64,000 nucleotides of DNA, taken from assembly GCA_016209015.1 (NCBI GenBank), contig JACQWY010000023.1, forward strand, positions 1 through 64,000, given 5' to 3'. Below, one piece after another: positions 54,630 to 63,139 of the stretch. Under the pieces are notes generated by a model that saw only the letters and a program-made list of their open reading frames with translations, was not told where the DNA came from and searched no databases. Numbering within the stretch: the first letter of the stretch is position 1; each line of letters opens with the position of its first letter. Source of the DNA: Gammaproteobacteria bacterium (GTDB lineage Bacteria > Pseudomonadota > Gammaproteobacteria > Ga0077536). The position numbers and the translations under genes were made by a program.

Positions 54630-56480
54630 TCAGTCGAGGAACGTGCGCAATCGCTCGGAGCGCGAGGGATGACGCAGCTTGCGCAGCGCCTTCGCCTCGA
54701 TCTGCCGGATGCGCTCGCGCGTCACGTCGAACTGTTTGCCGACTTCTTCCAGCGTGTGATCCGTGTTCATGTCGATGCCAAAGCGCATGCGCAGCACTTT
54801 CGCTTCGCGCGGCGTCAGCCCTTCGAGCACTTCGCGGGTGCTGCGGCACAGACCTTCGAACGTCGCCGAGTCGATCGGCGCCTGGATGTTCGTGTCCTCG
54901 ATGAAATCGCCGAGATGCGAATCCTCGTCGTCGCCTATCGGCGTCTCCATGGAGATCGGCTCTTTGGCGATCTTCAGCACCTTGCGGATCTTGTCCTCGG
55001 GCATATCCATGCGGATCGCCAGTTCTTCCGGCGTCGGCTCGCGGCCCTTCTCCTGGAGGATTTGGCGCGAAATGCGGTTGAGCTTGTTGATCGTCTCGAT
55101 CATGTGCACAGGAATGCGGATCGTGCGCGCCTGATCGGCGATTGAACGGGTGATCGCCTGGCGAATCCACCACGTCGCATAGGTCGAGAATTTGTAGCCG
55201 CGACGGTATTCGAACTTGTCGACCGCTTTCATCAGACCGATGTTGCCCTCCTGGATCAGATCCAGGAACAGCAGACCACGGTTCGTGTACTTCTTCGCGA
55301 TCGAGATCACGAGACGCAGGTTGGCCTCGACCATCTCCTTCTTCGCGCGACGCGCTTTCGCTTCGCCGATGGACATGCGGCGGTTGATGTCCTTGATCTC
55401 GCTGATCGTGACACCGTTCTGCTCTTCGACGAGCGCGAGCCTCGCCTGCGCGGCCTCGATCTCCCCGGCACGCTCCTTGATCGCGGGCGCATACGGCTTC
55501 TTCGATCGCGTCAGCGTCTTGAGCCAGTTCGGGTTCGTCTCGGCGTCCACGAACACGTTGAGGAAGTCCTTGCGCGGCATTTTGCACTGCTTCACGCAGA
55601 CGTCCATGATGACCTTTTCCTGCTGCCGGATTTCCTCGACCACGCGACGCACGATTTCGGCAAGCGCCTCGCTCAATTTCGGCACGAGCTTGAATTCCAG
55701 GAAGCGCTCCTGCAGCTCCTTGCGCAGCTCCATCGTGCGCGCGTGGCTGCGGCCGTTGCGCTTCGCGGCGGCCTGGATCTTCTTGTAGAGCTTGCGGAAT
55801 TCCTCGAAGCGGTTCTTCACCTCCTCGGGATCGAGCTGACTCGCGATTGGATCGCTCGTTTCCTCGCTGTTCTCCTCTTCTTCGTCGTTGCCCGCGACGA
55901 CTTCGGGCTCCGCGATCTCGATGTCCTCGCGGGGCTCCGGTGCGGCGTCCGCGCTGAAATCGACGAAGCCGCTGATGATATCGGTGATCTTCGCCTCGCC
56001 GGCCGCGGTGCGATCGTATTCACCGAGGAACATGTCGGCGACGGAGGGGAAGTCCGCGAGTGCCGACAGCACCTGATTGAGGCCGTCCTCGATGCGCTTG
56101 GCGATTTTGATTTCGCCTTCGCGCGTCAGGAGATCGACGGTGCCCATCTCGCGCATGTACATGCGCACGGGGTCGGTCGTGCGGCCGAACTCGTTGTCCA
56201 CCGCGGCGATAGCGGCGGCCGCTTCCTCGGCGGCCTCTTCGTCGACATCCGTCTCGTTCAGCAATATGGAGTCGAGATCGGGCGCGGTCTCGTGGACCGT
56301 GATCCCCATATCGTTGATCATATTGATGATGTCTTCGATCTGCTCCGGATCGACGATATCGTCGGGCAGATGATCGTTGACTTCGTGATACGTCAGGAAG
56401 CCCTGCTCTTTCCCTTTGGCGATGAGCCGCTTGAGCTGGGACTGCTCGTCGTTCGTTTCGATGTCTTCGAGAGGATCCAT
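54630..56480 (-). CDS. rpoD: RNA polymerase sigma factor RpoD (sigma-70)
   Basis: A 616-residue primary sigma factor. Region 1.1 is at the start ([24 protein letters not shown]). The 1.2 region has [20 protein letters not shown], a non-conserved insert follows (with an acidic NDEEEEN stretch), and 2.1-2.4 contains [20 protein letters not shown] and [20 protein letters not shown]. Region 3 has [15 protein letters not shown], and 4.2 has the helix-turn-helix [20 protein letters not shown]. It is the last gene of rpsU-yqeY-dnaG-rpoD. A consensus -10 lies in the 149-base dnaG-rpoD gap, so it probably has its own promoter as well. Confidence 0.98.
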   Translation of the reverse strand: MDPLEDIETNDEQSQLKRLIAKGKEQGFLTYHEVNDHLPDDIVDPEQIEDIINMINDMGITVHETAPDLDSILLNETDVDEEAAEEAAAAIAAVDNEFGRTTDPVRMYMREMGTVDLLTREGEIKIAKRIEDGLNQVLSALADFPSVADMFLGEYDRTAAGEAKITDIISGFVDFSADAAPEPREDIEIAEPEVVAGNDEEEENSEETSDPIASQLDPEEVKNRFEEFRKLYKKIQAAAKRNGRSHARTMELRKELQERFLEFKLVPKLSEALAEIVRRVVEEIRQQEKVIMDVCVKQCKMPRKDFLNVFVDAETNPNWLKTLTRSKKPYAPAIKERAGEIEAAQARLALVEEQNGVTISEIKDINRRMSIGEAKARRAKKEMVEANLRLVISIAKKYTNRGLLFLDLIQEGNIGLMKAVDKFEYRRGYKFSTYATWWIRQAITRSIADQARTIRIPVHMIETINKLNRISRQILQEKGREPTPEELAIRMDMPEDKIRKVLKIAKEPISMETPIGDDEDSHLGDFIEDTNIQAPIDSATFEGLCRSTREVLEGLTPREAKVLRMRFGIDMNTDHTLEEVGKQFDVTRERIRQIEAKALRKLRHPSRSERLRTFLD

Positions 56481-56599
56481 GTGGAGAGGGTACCTTTGAT
56501 CAGTCTATACGCCAGGGCTGCGACGCGCCCTTTCGGCACAGCCACTTAGAGTCTAGTCTAGTGAGTTAGTTTCGCCAGAACGGGCGGAAATAGTCGGGC

Positions 56600-56605
56600 A
56601 TTATA
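56600..56605 (-). promoter_or_regulatory. probable rpoD promoter -10 box
   Basis: A perfect TATAAT on the minus strand within an A/T-rich patch between dnaG and rpoD. The -35 region 17 bases upstream is weak. Its position just after the dnaG stop fits an internal promoter that raises sigma-70 relative to primase. Confidence 0.55.
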
Positions 56606-56629
56606 AAATAAAAAAGTGCACGCAGGCCA

Positions 56630-58384
56630 CTACTTACTGTCCCGGACACGGCCGCGTCGAAGTGCGTCACGTACCTCCTGTGGCAGGTCTTTCGGACTCG
56701 TCACTTCACTCCCGAGCGCGCTCTGACGGAACTTCCTGTCCGCCATCTTGAGCAGGCCTTCGATCGCACCGCGGAATTCTGCTTCCCAGAGATCCTCGGG
56801 CAGCGTGAGCCGCGTGCCGAGCAGCGTCGAGAGCTCTTCCTGCGCGATCACGTCGCGCAGGCGTTCCAGCAATTCGCCCGTATTCGTCGCGGCGGATTCC
56901 CGTGCGACGGTCAGGGTTTCTGCAAGCAGGCGATTCTCGCCCTCGCTCGGAAGCTCGCTTAGCGGCAGATCGGCGACGCTCTTCACGAGCTCAGGACGAT
57001 TGATCAGCATGACCAGCGTTCGCAGCGCGCGGGAGGGCACGCCGCTCCGGCGTGAGGACCCACTCGGTCGCTGACGCGACTCGGCGGTCGCTGGCCTGTA
57101 TTCGCGGCTCAGCAGACGTTCCGGATCGCCGAGCGAAGTTTGCGCGAGCTCGGCTAGGCGCTCGGCGAGGAGGTGGCGATAGGCACCTTGCGGCAGCTTG
57201 CCGATCAACGGACGTGCCTGGGCGATGAGTCGGGCGCGGCCCTCGATGGTACTGAGATCGGTTTGCTGGCCGAGTTCCTGGAACAGGAAATCCGACAGGC
57301 TGCGTGCGCCAGCCGGGTCGCGGAATACCGCCGGACCCTCGGCGCGCACGAGGCTGTCGGGATCGTGGCCCTGCGGCATGAATCGGAAGCCGAGCTTGCG
57401 CCCTTCCGAGAGAAGCGGCAGGCCGGCTTCGAGTGCACGCCAGGCGGCTTTGCGACCGGCATTGTCGCCGTCGAAGCAGCACACGACTTCCGGCGTCACG
57501 CGAAACAGTTGCTCGAGTTGCTCCGCCGTCGTCGAGGTCCCGAGCGTCGCGACCGCGTTGTCGACACCATGCTGGATCAGACTCACGACATCCATGTAGC
57601 CCTCGACGAGCAGCAGCGAGTCAGGCTTCGCCGCTTTAGCGAAGTACAGACCATAGACCTCCTGGCGCTTGTGGAAGATCGGCGTCTCGGGCGAGTTCAG
57701 ATATTTCGGCTCACCGTTGTCGATGACGCGTCCGCCGAACCCGACGACGCGTCCGCGCCGGTCGTGGATCGGGAACATGATCCGGTCACGGAAGCGATCG
57801 TAATGTCCGCCGCCGTCCCGGCGCAGCACGAGTCCCGCCTGCTCCAGGAGCTCGATCCGGGCTGGGCTCGTACCCAGCGACGCGACGACCGTGTCCCACG
57901 CCGGGGGCGCATAGCCGATGCCGAAATGCTTGGCCGTCTTGCCGGTCAGGCCCCGCCCTTTAAGGTAAGCGACGGCGCGCTCGCGCGTGGGATGCTCCTT
58001 GAGCAGCTTCGCGAACAGTGCCTGCGCATCCACCATGATCCCGTAGAGTCCGGAGAAGTCCTCGCGCGGCGCTGTGCCGCCGCTTTCATAGACGACCTCC
58101 ATGCGCGCGACGCTCGCGAGCTCCTCGATCGCCTCGGTGAAGGCGAGTCCGCGCTGCTGCATGAGGAAGTTCACGGCCGAGCCGTGAGCGCCGCACCCGA
58201 AGCAGTGATAGAACTGTTTCTCCTGGCTGACCGTGAACGACGGCGTCTTTTCCTGGTGGAACGGGCACAGGCCCTGGAAGTCCTTGCCGGACTTCTTGAG
58301 CTTCACGACGGGATCGACGACGTCTACGATATCGACTCGTGCGAGCAGATCGGCGATGAAGGATTTCGAGATGAGGCCGGCCAT
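56630..58384 (-). CDS. dnaG: DNA primase DnaG
   Basis: A 584-residue primase that lays RNA primers during replication. The N-terminal CHC2 zinc finger has Cys40, His43, Cys61 and Cys64 (CPFHQEKTPSF, HCFGCGAHG). The catalytic core includes GRVVGFGGRVID and the TOPRIM motif LLVEGYMDVVSL with the DGDNAG acidic motif. A C-terminal DnaB-binding region ends with DRKFRQSALG. It is the third gene of the macromolecular synthesis operon, after yqeY. Confidence 0.98.
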   Translation of the reverse strand: MAGLISKSFIADLLARVDIVDVVDPVVKLKKSGKDFQGLCPFHQEKTPSFTVSQEKQFYHCFGCGAHGSAVNFLMQQRGLAFTEAIEELASVARMEVVYESGGTAPREDFSGLYGIMVDAQALFAKLLKEHPTRERAVAYLKGRGLTGKTAKHFGIGYAPPAWDTVVASLGTSPARIELLEQAGLVLRRDGGGHYDRFRDRIMFPIHDRRGRVVGFGGRVIDNGEPKYLNSPETPIFHKRQEVYGLYFAKAAKPDSLLLVEGYMDVVSLIQHGVDNAVATLGTSTTAEQLEQLFRVTPEVVCCFDGDNAGRKAAWRALEAGLPLLSEGRKLGFRFMPQGHDPDSLVRAEGPAVFRDPAGARSLSDFLFQELGQQTDLSTIEGRARLIAQARPLIGKLPQGAYRHLLAERLAELAQTSLGDPERLLSREYRPATAESRQRPSGSSRRSGVPSRALRTLVMLINRPELVKSVADLPLSELPSEGENRLLAETLTVARESAATNTGELLERLRDVIAQEELSTLLGTRLTLPEDLWEAEFRGAIEGLLKMADRKFRQSALGSEVTSPKDLPQEVRDALRRGRVRDSK

Positions 58385-58474
58385 CGCGATGGATTCCGCC
58401 TCCGGACGGAGTTGGCAGGAACCGGATTCTACGCCATCACTCCCGTCGCCGTGATGCCGGCGGGGGCGAGGGAT

Positions 58475-58927
58475 TCAACCCGCGAGGCGTTGTTTGACCT
58501 TGGCGCTCACGGCGGCGAGGTCGGCCCGGCCGACGAGCTGCGGTCGGAGCGCGGTCATCACTTTACCCATGTCCTTCGCGGAGGATGCGCCGGTTGCGGT
58601 CAGAGCCTCGGCGATCAGCGCGTCGATTTCCGCCTCGCCGAGCGGCTGCGGCAAATACGTCTGCAGGATTCCGAGCTCGTAGCGCTCTTTCGCCGCGAGG
58701 TCTTCCCGTCCCGCCTGTTCGAACTGCGAGAGCGATTCCTTGCGCTGGTTCGCGAGCTTCGTCAGGATCGCGACGACCGCGGTGTCGTCGAGCTCGGTGC
58801 GGGTGTCGACTTCCTGCTGCTTGACGGCGGCCAGCGTAAAGCGCAGCGCGGCCACGCGCTCCTTGTCGCCGCCTTTCAGCGCGGTCTTGACGTCCTGACT
58901 GAGTTGCTCTTTGAGCGGGGAGGCCAT
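58475..58927 (-). CDS. yqeY: GatB/YqeY domain protein
   Basis: A 150-residue protein matching YqeY, related to the C-terminal tRNA-binding domain of GatB: LKEQLSQDVKTALKGGDKERVAALR, QRKESLSQFEQAGREDLAAKE, ELGILQTYLPQPL and GKVMTALRPQLVGRADLAAVSAKV. It probably binds tRNA, but its function is not settled. It sits between rpsU and dnaG, a common variant of the classic rpsU-dnaG-rpoD operon. Confidence 0.93.
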   Translation of the reverse strand: MASPLKEQLSQDVKTALKGGDKERVAALRFTLAAVKQQEVDTRTELDDTAVVAILTKLANQRKESLSQFEQAGREDLAAKERYELGILQTYLPQPLGEAEIDALIAEALTATGASSAKDMGKVMTALRPQLVGRADLAAVSAKVKQRLAG

Positions 58928-58958
58928 AGGCGATCGGCGCTCGGCGCCGACGGATCCT

Positions 58959-59174
58959 TCAGTGGGGGCGGGGACGACGGGCCAGTTGGCGCGCGGCTTT
59001 CTTCTGCCAGCGCTTCACGGCTGCGGCGGCTTTGCGCTTCCGCTCCTGCGTGGGCTTCTCGTAGTATTCACGCTTGTGCACTTCGGCCAGCACACCCGCT
59101 TTTTCGCAGGCGCGCTTGAAGCGGCGCATCGCGATGTCAAACGGCTCGTTGTCGCGAACTTTCACTGAGGGCAT
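58959..59174 (-). CDS. rpsU: 30S ribosomal protein S21
   Basis: A 71-residue very basic protein with all S21 marks: [48 protein letters not shown] and an Arg/Lys-rich tail. S21 lies on the 30S platform near the anti-Shine-Dalgarno and aids initiation. It heads the rpsU-yqeY-dnaG-rpoD operon and is divergent from tsaD. Confidence 0.97.
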   Translation of the reverse strand: MPSVKVRDNEPFDIAMRRFKRACEKAGVLAEVHKREYYEKPTQERKRKAAAAVKRWQKKAARQLARRPRPH

Positions 59175-59223
59175 AGGTATTCTTGATGTCCTGTCTGGGG
59201 TTGAGGTCGTCCGGAGCCGCGAA

Positions 59224-59252
59224 ATACTAAAGAGATCGAATCCCGATGTCCA
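59224..59252 (-). promoter_or_regulatory. sigma-70 promoter of the rpsU operon
   Basis: On the minus strand TGGACA (59252-59247) and TAGTAT (59229-59224) are separated by exactly 17 bases. This is the best -35/-10 pair I saw upstream of rpsU and should drive the whole macromolecular synthesis operon. Confidence 0.7.
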
Positions 59253-59283
59253 CCAGATCGATTGCCGCTCCGCGGCCCGTCCG

Positions 59284-60303
59284 ATGATCGTCCTGGGCCT
59301 CGAAACGTCCTGTGACGAGACCGGCGTCGCGCTCTATGCGGGCGACCGCGGACTGCTCGCCCACCGGGTCTACAGCCAGACCGAGATCCACGCCGAATAC
59401 GGCGGGGTCGTGCCCGAGCTCGCCTCGCGCGATCACATCCGCAAGCTCGTGCCCCTGCTCCGCGAGACCTGTGCCGCCGCGGGGATCGGCCTCAAGGCCT
59501 TGAACGGACTCGCGTATACCGCGGGCCCCGGGCTGGTCGGGGCGCTCCTGGTCGGCAGCGGTTTCGCCGCCGGGCTCGCGTACGCGCTCGGCGTGCCGGC
59601 GATCCCGGTGCACCATCTCGAAGCCCATCTGCTCGCTCCGCTGCTCGAGCCGGACCCGCCCGAATTCCCGTTCCTGGCCCTGCTCGTCTCGGGCGGGCAC
59701 ACGATGCTGGTCGACGTGCACGCGGTCGGCGCCTACCGGATCCTCGGCGAGTCGCTGGACGATGCCGCGGGCGAGGCTTTCGACAAGACCGCGAAGCTCC
59801 TTGGCCTCGGCTATCCCGGCGGACCGGCAATCGAGCGTCTCGCCGGGCAGGGCAGGCCGGGGCGTTTTCGGTTTCCGCGACCCATGGTCGACAGGCCCGG
59901 CCTCGACTTCAGCTTCAGTGGGTTGAAAACCTATGCACTGACGACGGTGCGCGCGAACCAGGGCGATGCGGAAGCTCCCGCCGACATCGCACGCGCCTTC
60001 ACGGAAGCCGTCGTCGACACCTTCGTCATCAAATGCCGGCGGGCGTTGCGGGCCACGGGCCATCGGACACTCGTCGTCGCGGGCGGCGTGAGCGCGAACC
60101 GCCAGTTGCGGGCCGGCTTGACGGCGCTCGGCGCGGAGCTCGGGGTGCGGGTCTGTTATGCGGCCTTCGAATTCTGCACGGACAACGGCGCGATGATCGC
60201 GTTCGCGGGCTATCTCAGGCTCGCCGCCACGGTCCGGTCCGACGGCGCATTCGACGTGCGTGCGCGCTGGCCGCTCGCCGAGCTCGCGGCGCCCGGGGCT
60301 TAA
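59284..60303 (+). CDS. tsaD: tRNA N6-threonylcarbamoyladenosine transferase TsaD
   Basis: A 339-residue ASKHA-fold enzyme that, with TsaB and TsaE, transfers threonylcarbamoyl to A37 of ANN-decoding tRNAs, including the tRNA-Ile encoded nearby. It has [22 protein letters not shown], metal ligands in HHLEAH (about 108-113), LVSGGHTML, the [19 protein letters not shown] motif and a late CTDNGAMIA. The ATG at 59284 gives the usual N-terminus. It is divergent from rpsU, the usual gammaproteobacterial arrangement, and its stop overlaps the plsY stop by three bases. Confidence 0.98.
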   Translation: MIVLGLETSCDETGVALYAGDRGLLAHRVYSQTEIHAEYGGVVPELASRDHIRKLVPLLRETCAAAGIGLKALNGLAYTAGPGLVGALLVGSGFAAGLAYALGVPAIPVHHLEAHLLAPLLEPDPPEFPFLALLVSGGHTMLVDVHAVGAYRILGESLDDAAGEAFDKTAKLLGLGYPGGPAIERLAGQGRPGRFRFPRPMVDRPGLDFSFSGLKTYALTTVRANQGDAEAPADIARAFTEAVVDTFVIKCRRALRATGHRTLVVAGGVSANRQLRAGLTALGAELGVRVCYAAFEFCTDNGAMIAFAGYLRLAATVRSDGAFDVRARWPLAELAAPGA

Positions 60304-60899
60304 GCGGACTTCTTCCTGCTGATCCGGCTCTCGGTGCCGGCGAGCAGCTTGCGGATGTTCGACTCGTGCCGCCAGAAGACGAGCGAGGTCATGCCGAGCA
60401 GCACGAGACCCACGGCCGGCGGCTGACCGAGCCAGAGCGCGACGGCCGGCGCGAGCAGCGAGGCCACGAGCGCGGACAACGACGAATAGCGCGTGAGCGC
60501 CGCGACGGCGAGCCACGTGGCGATGAACGCGGCGCCGAGCCGCCATTCGATTCCGAACAGCACGCCGATCAGCGTCGCGACGCCCTTGCCGCCGCGGAAT
60601 CCGAAGAAGATCGGAAACAGATGTCCGAGAAAAGCCGCGACCCCGACACCCGCGACGACGAGCGGCGCGGCTCCGACGAGCTTCGCAATCAGGACCGGCA
60701 CGACACCCTTCGCCACGTCACCCGCGAGCGTCGCCGCGGCCGCGGCCTTGCCGAAGGCGCGCAGCACGTTCGTCGCACCGGGATTGCCGGAGCCGACGGT
60801 GCGCGGATCGCCGAAGCCGCAGAGGTGGCAGACGAGTATCGCGGCGGAGAGCGAGCCGAGAAGATAAGCCGCGACGAGCGCGATTAGTGCAAGCAGCAT
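60300..60899 (-). CDS. plsY: glycerol-3-phosphate acyltransferase PlsY
   Basis: A 199-residue polytopic inner-membrane enzyme that acylates glycerol 3-phosphate from acyl-phosphate, the first committed step of phospholipid synthesis. It shows the three conserved loops: [32 protein letters not shown] (acyl-phosphate binding), and RYSSLSAL followed by [14 protein letters not shown] near the end. The ATG at 60899 starts directly with the first membrane helix. It is convergent with tsaD (stops overlap) and divergent from folB. Confidence 0.96.
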   Translation of the reverse strand: MLLALIALVAAYLLGSLSAAILVCHLCGFGDPRTVGSGNPGATNVLRAFGKAAAAATLAGDVAKGVVPVLIAKLVGAAPLVVAGVGVAAFLGHLFPIFFGFRGGKGVATLIGVLFGIEWRLGAAFIATWLAVAALTRYSSLSALVASLLAPAVALWLGQPPAVGLVLLGMTSLVFWRHESNIRKLLAGTESRISRKKSA

Positions 60900-61025
60900 G
60901 CCCGGTATTGGATACCAGCCGATCCGGGTAATCAACAGGCAGCACCGCGCGCCGGCCTGCAGGGCGCCGAACGCGATATACTGCGCCGCACTTTCAGCTA
61001 CTCGAGACGACGGGCGGGACGACGC

Positions 61026-61382
61026 ATGGACATCGTGTTTCTGCATGGCTTGCGGGTCGACACCGTGATTGGCGTGTGGGACTGGGAACGGCGCATCCGC
61101 CAGACGCTCGTGCTCGACATCGACATCGGTACCGACATCCGAAAGGCGGCCGCGAGCGACGCCATCGATGACACGCTCGACTACAAGGCGGTGACGAAAC
61201 GCATCGAGCGTCTCGCCGACGAGAGCCGTTTCCAGCTCGTCGAGTCGCTCGCGGAGCTGATCGCCGCTACCCTCCTCGATGAATTCGGCGCGCCGTGGGT
61301 GCGCGTGAAATTGAACAAGCAGGGCGCGGTCCGCAACGTCCGCGACGTCGGCATCGTAATCGAGCGCTCGCGCGAGGGCTGA
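61026..61382 (+). CDS. folB: dihydroneopterin aldolase FolB
   Basis: A 118-residue enzyme of folate synthesis that cleaves dihydroneopterin to hydroxymethyl-dihydropterin and glycolaldehyde. Marks are MDIVFLHGLRVDTVIGVWDWE, DDTLDYKAVTKRI and LNKQGAVRNVRDVGIVIERS with catalytic Lys (about residue 97) and the substrate Glu near residue 22. Its stop overlaps the folK ATG (TGATG), so the two are coupled. Confidence 0.95.
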   Translation: MDIVFLHGLRVDTVIGVWDWERRIRQTLVLDIDIGTDIRKAAASDAIDDTLDYKAVTKRIERLADESRFQLVESLAELIAATLLDEFGAPWVRVKLNKQGAVRNVRDVGIVIERSREG

Positions 61383-61879
61383 TGGACCAGCGGGTGAGGG
61401 TCTATCTCGGTCTCGGCAGCAACATCGACGCCGGGCGCCATCTTCGCGGTGCAGTGAGCCGGCTGGAGGCGGCATTCGGACGGCTCAGCGTCTCGCGGGT
61501 CTGCCGCACGCCGGCCGTGGGCTTCGCCGGCGCGGATTTCTACAATCTCGCCGTCGGGCTCGATACGGAGCGCGACCTCGACGAACTCACGACGATCCTC
61601 CGCGGCATCGAGGAGGCCGAAGGACGCGCGCGCGGCGGGGCGAAATTCGCGCCGCGGACGCTCGACATCGACGTGCTCACCTATGGTGCGCTCGTCCGCC
61701 AAGACAAGCCCATGCTGCCACGAGCGGACATCCTCGAGTACGCTTTCGTGCTCGGGCCGCTCGCCGACATCGCGTCCGCTGAATGCCACCCGGTACTCGG
61801 CGTGCCCTACGGCGCGCTGTGGGCGGCGTTCGAGGGAGCGCGCGAGGAATTCGAATGGATCGAGAACTTCTGGGAATGA
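61382..61879 (+). CDS. folK: 2-amino-4-hydroxy-6-hydroxymethyldihydropteridine pyrophosphokinase FolK
   Basis: A 165-residue kinase that pyrophosphorylates hydroxymethyl-dihydropterin, the next step after FolB. It has YLGLGSNID, SRVCRTPAVGF, FYNLAVGLDT, the metal-binding RTLDIDVLTYG motif and LPRADILEYAFVLGPLADIA. The start overlaps the folB stop, and its own stop overlaps the next gene (ATGA). This places the small lipoprotein in the same transcript. Confidence 0.94.
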   Translation: MDQRVRVYLGLGSNIDAGRHLRGAVSRLEAAFGRLSVSRVCRTPAVGFAGADFYNLAVGLDTERDLDELTTILRGIEEAEGRARGGAKFAPRTLDIDVLTYGALVRQDKPMLPRADILEYAFVLGPLADIASAECHPVLGVPYGALWAAFEGAREEFEWIENFWE

Positions 61880-62340
61880 CACCGTCCATGATCACCACGC
61901 ATTTCCGCCGCGCCGCCCGCGGTCTCCTCCTGATCGGCGTCGTCGTGCTCGCGGCCTGCAGCGGCACCATGCGCGTGCCGGGTCTCGGCGCGAGCGCGCG
62001 CGAGAGCGCGCTGCAGGCGAGCGTCGACACGTATCGCAAGCTGATGCGCTGGGGCAATTACGAAGAGGCCGGACAGTACGTGCGGGCGAAGGACGGCAAG
62101 ACGACGCTGCCGGATTACCGCACGCTGCACAACTACAAGATCGTCGGCTATCACGTCGGCGAGATGATCATGTCCGAGAAAGGCGAAGAGGCGCGGGTCG
62201 TGAGCTACGTCGACTACTACGACGTCGACTCGGGCTCGACCTCGACGCTGCGCGACGACCAGTACTGGTGGTACGACGCCGAGCGCAAGCACTGGTATCT
62301 CGGCTCGCCGCTCCCGAAATTCGGCCCCGCGGCGCGCTGA
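61876..62340 (+). CDS. small lipoprotein, unknown function
   Basis: A 154-residue protein with a type II signal ending in LAAC (Cys about residue 28), so it should be a membrane-anchored lipoprotein. The mature part has SVDTYRKLMRWGNYEEAGQYVR, a repeated-aromatic segment with YDVDSGSTSTLRDDQYWWYD and a charged end. An ATG at 61876 overlaps the folK stop; an alternative ATG at 61888 gives a shorter leader. I do not recognise a named family, although similar lipoproteins occur near folate genes in related bacteria. Its function is unknown. Confidence 0.75.
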   Translation: MTPSMITTHFRRAARGLLLIGVVVLAACSGTMRVPGLGASARESALQASVDTYRKLMRWGNYEEAGQYVRAKDGKTTLPDYRTLHNYKIVGYHVGEMIMSEKGEEARVVSYVDYYDVDSGSTSTLRDDQYWWYDAERKHWYLGSPLPKFGPAAR

Positions 62341-62342
62341 GC

Positions 62343-63068
62343 TCAATCGTAGATGCTGCGCCCGCCGTCCACTGCGAGGACCTGACCGGTCACGTAATGC
62401 GCGCCGGCGAGATAACACACGGCGCCTGCGACGTCTTCTACGCTGCCGCAGCGCGCGAGCGGAATGCGCGCGAGGACCGCAGCCTGTTCCCCGGCATCGC
62501 CTTGCTCCGGCCACAGTATCGCGCCGGGCGCGACCGCGTTCACGCGGACGGCGGGCGCGAGGTCGCGCGCGAGCGCCTTCGTGAGGCCCACGAGCCCCGC
62601 TTTCGAGCTGCAGTAGATGGCATGCGCGACCTTGGGGCGTTCGGCGTAGACGTCCACGAGATTCACGATCGCACCGCCCGCGGCCCGCAATGCGGCGGCG
62701 GCTGCGCGGGCGAGCAGATAGGGTGCGCGGAGATTGATGTCGATGATGCGATCGAAAGCCAAGGCGTCGGCCGCGGCGAGCGGCGTCTCTTCGAACGTCG
62801 CGGCATTGTTCACGAGCAGATCGAGTCGTCCCCAGTGCGCGATCACCTCCGTGACGAGCGTCGCGGCGGCCGCCGGCTCGGCGAGATCGGCGACGTGCAC
62901 GCTGCTGCTCCCGGTCCTTGCGTCCTCGAACGCGGCCGCGAGCGCGACCGCCTCGGACGTGGAGCGCCGGCAATGCAGCGCGATCGCATAGCCGCCGGCG
63001 TGGAGTTGGCGCGCGATCCCGGCGCCGACCCGGCGCGACGCGCCGGTGACGAGTGCGATTCTCTGCAT
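62343..63068 (-). CDS. folM: pteridine reductase (FolM-like SDR)
   Basis: A 241-residue short-chain dehydrogenase of the pteridine reductase type, reducing dihydropterins and possibly dihydrofolate with NADPH. Marks are IALVTGASRRVGAGIARQLH (TGXXXRXG with the Arg typical of NADP-dependent pteridine reductases), NNAATFEETPL, a catalytic Tyr in AIYCSSKAGL and PGAILWPE. The ATG at 63068 is the start of the fold; a longer in-frame ORF lacks homology. Its convergence with folB-folK suggests a folate-pathway role. FolM can replace or supplement FolA. Confidence 0.85.
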   Translation of the reverse strand: MQRIALVTGASRRVGAGIARQLHAGGYAIALHCRRSTSEAVALAAAFEDARTGSSSVHVADLAEPAAAATLVTEVIAHWGRLDLLVNNAATFEETPLAAADALAFDRIIDINLRAPYLLARAAAAALRAAGGAIVNLVDVYAERPKVAHAIYCSSKAGLVGLTKALARDLAPAVRVNAVAPGAILWPEQGDAGEQAAVLARIPLARCGSVEDVAGAVCYLAGAHYVTGQVLAVDGGRSIYD

Positions 63069-63139
63069 GCTTGGGCCCGACCCGGAACGAATTCGACTAT
63101 GATGCGGACACGGCGCCCGCATCGCGCGCCGAACGATCT

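Noticed and set aside
57173-59119. 648-residue plus-strand frame across dnaG, yqeY and rpsU
   Set aside because: It spans three clearly real minus-strand genes of a known operon.
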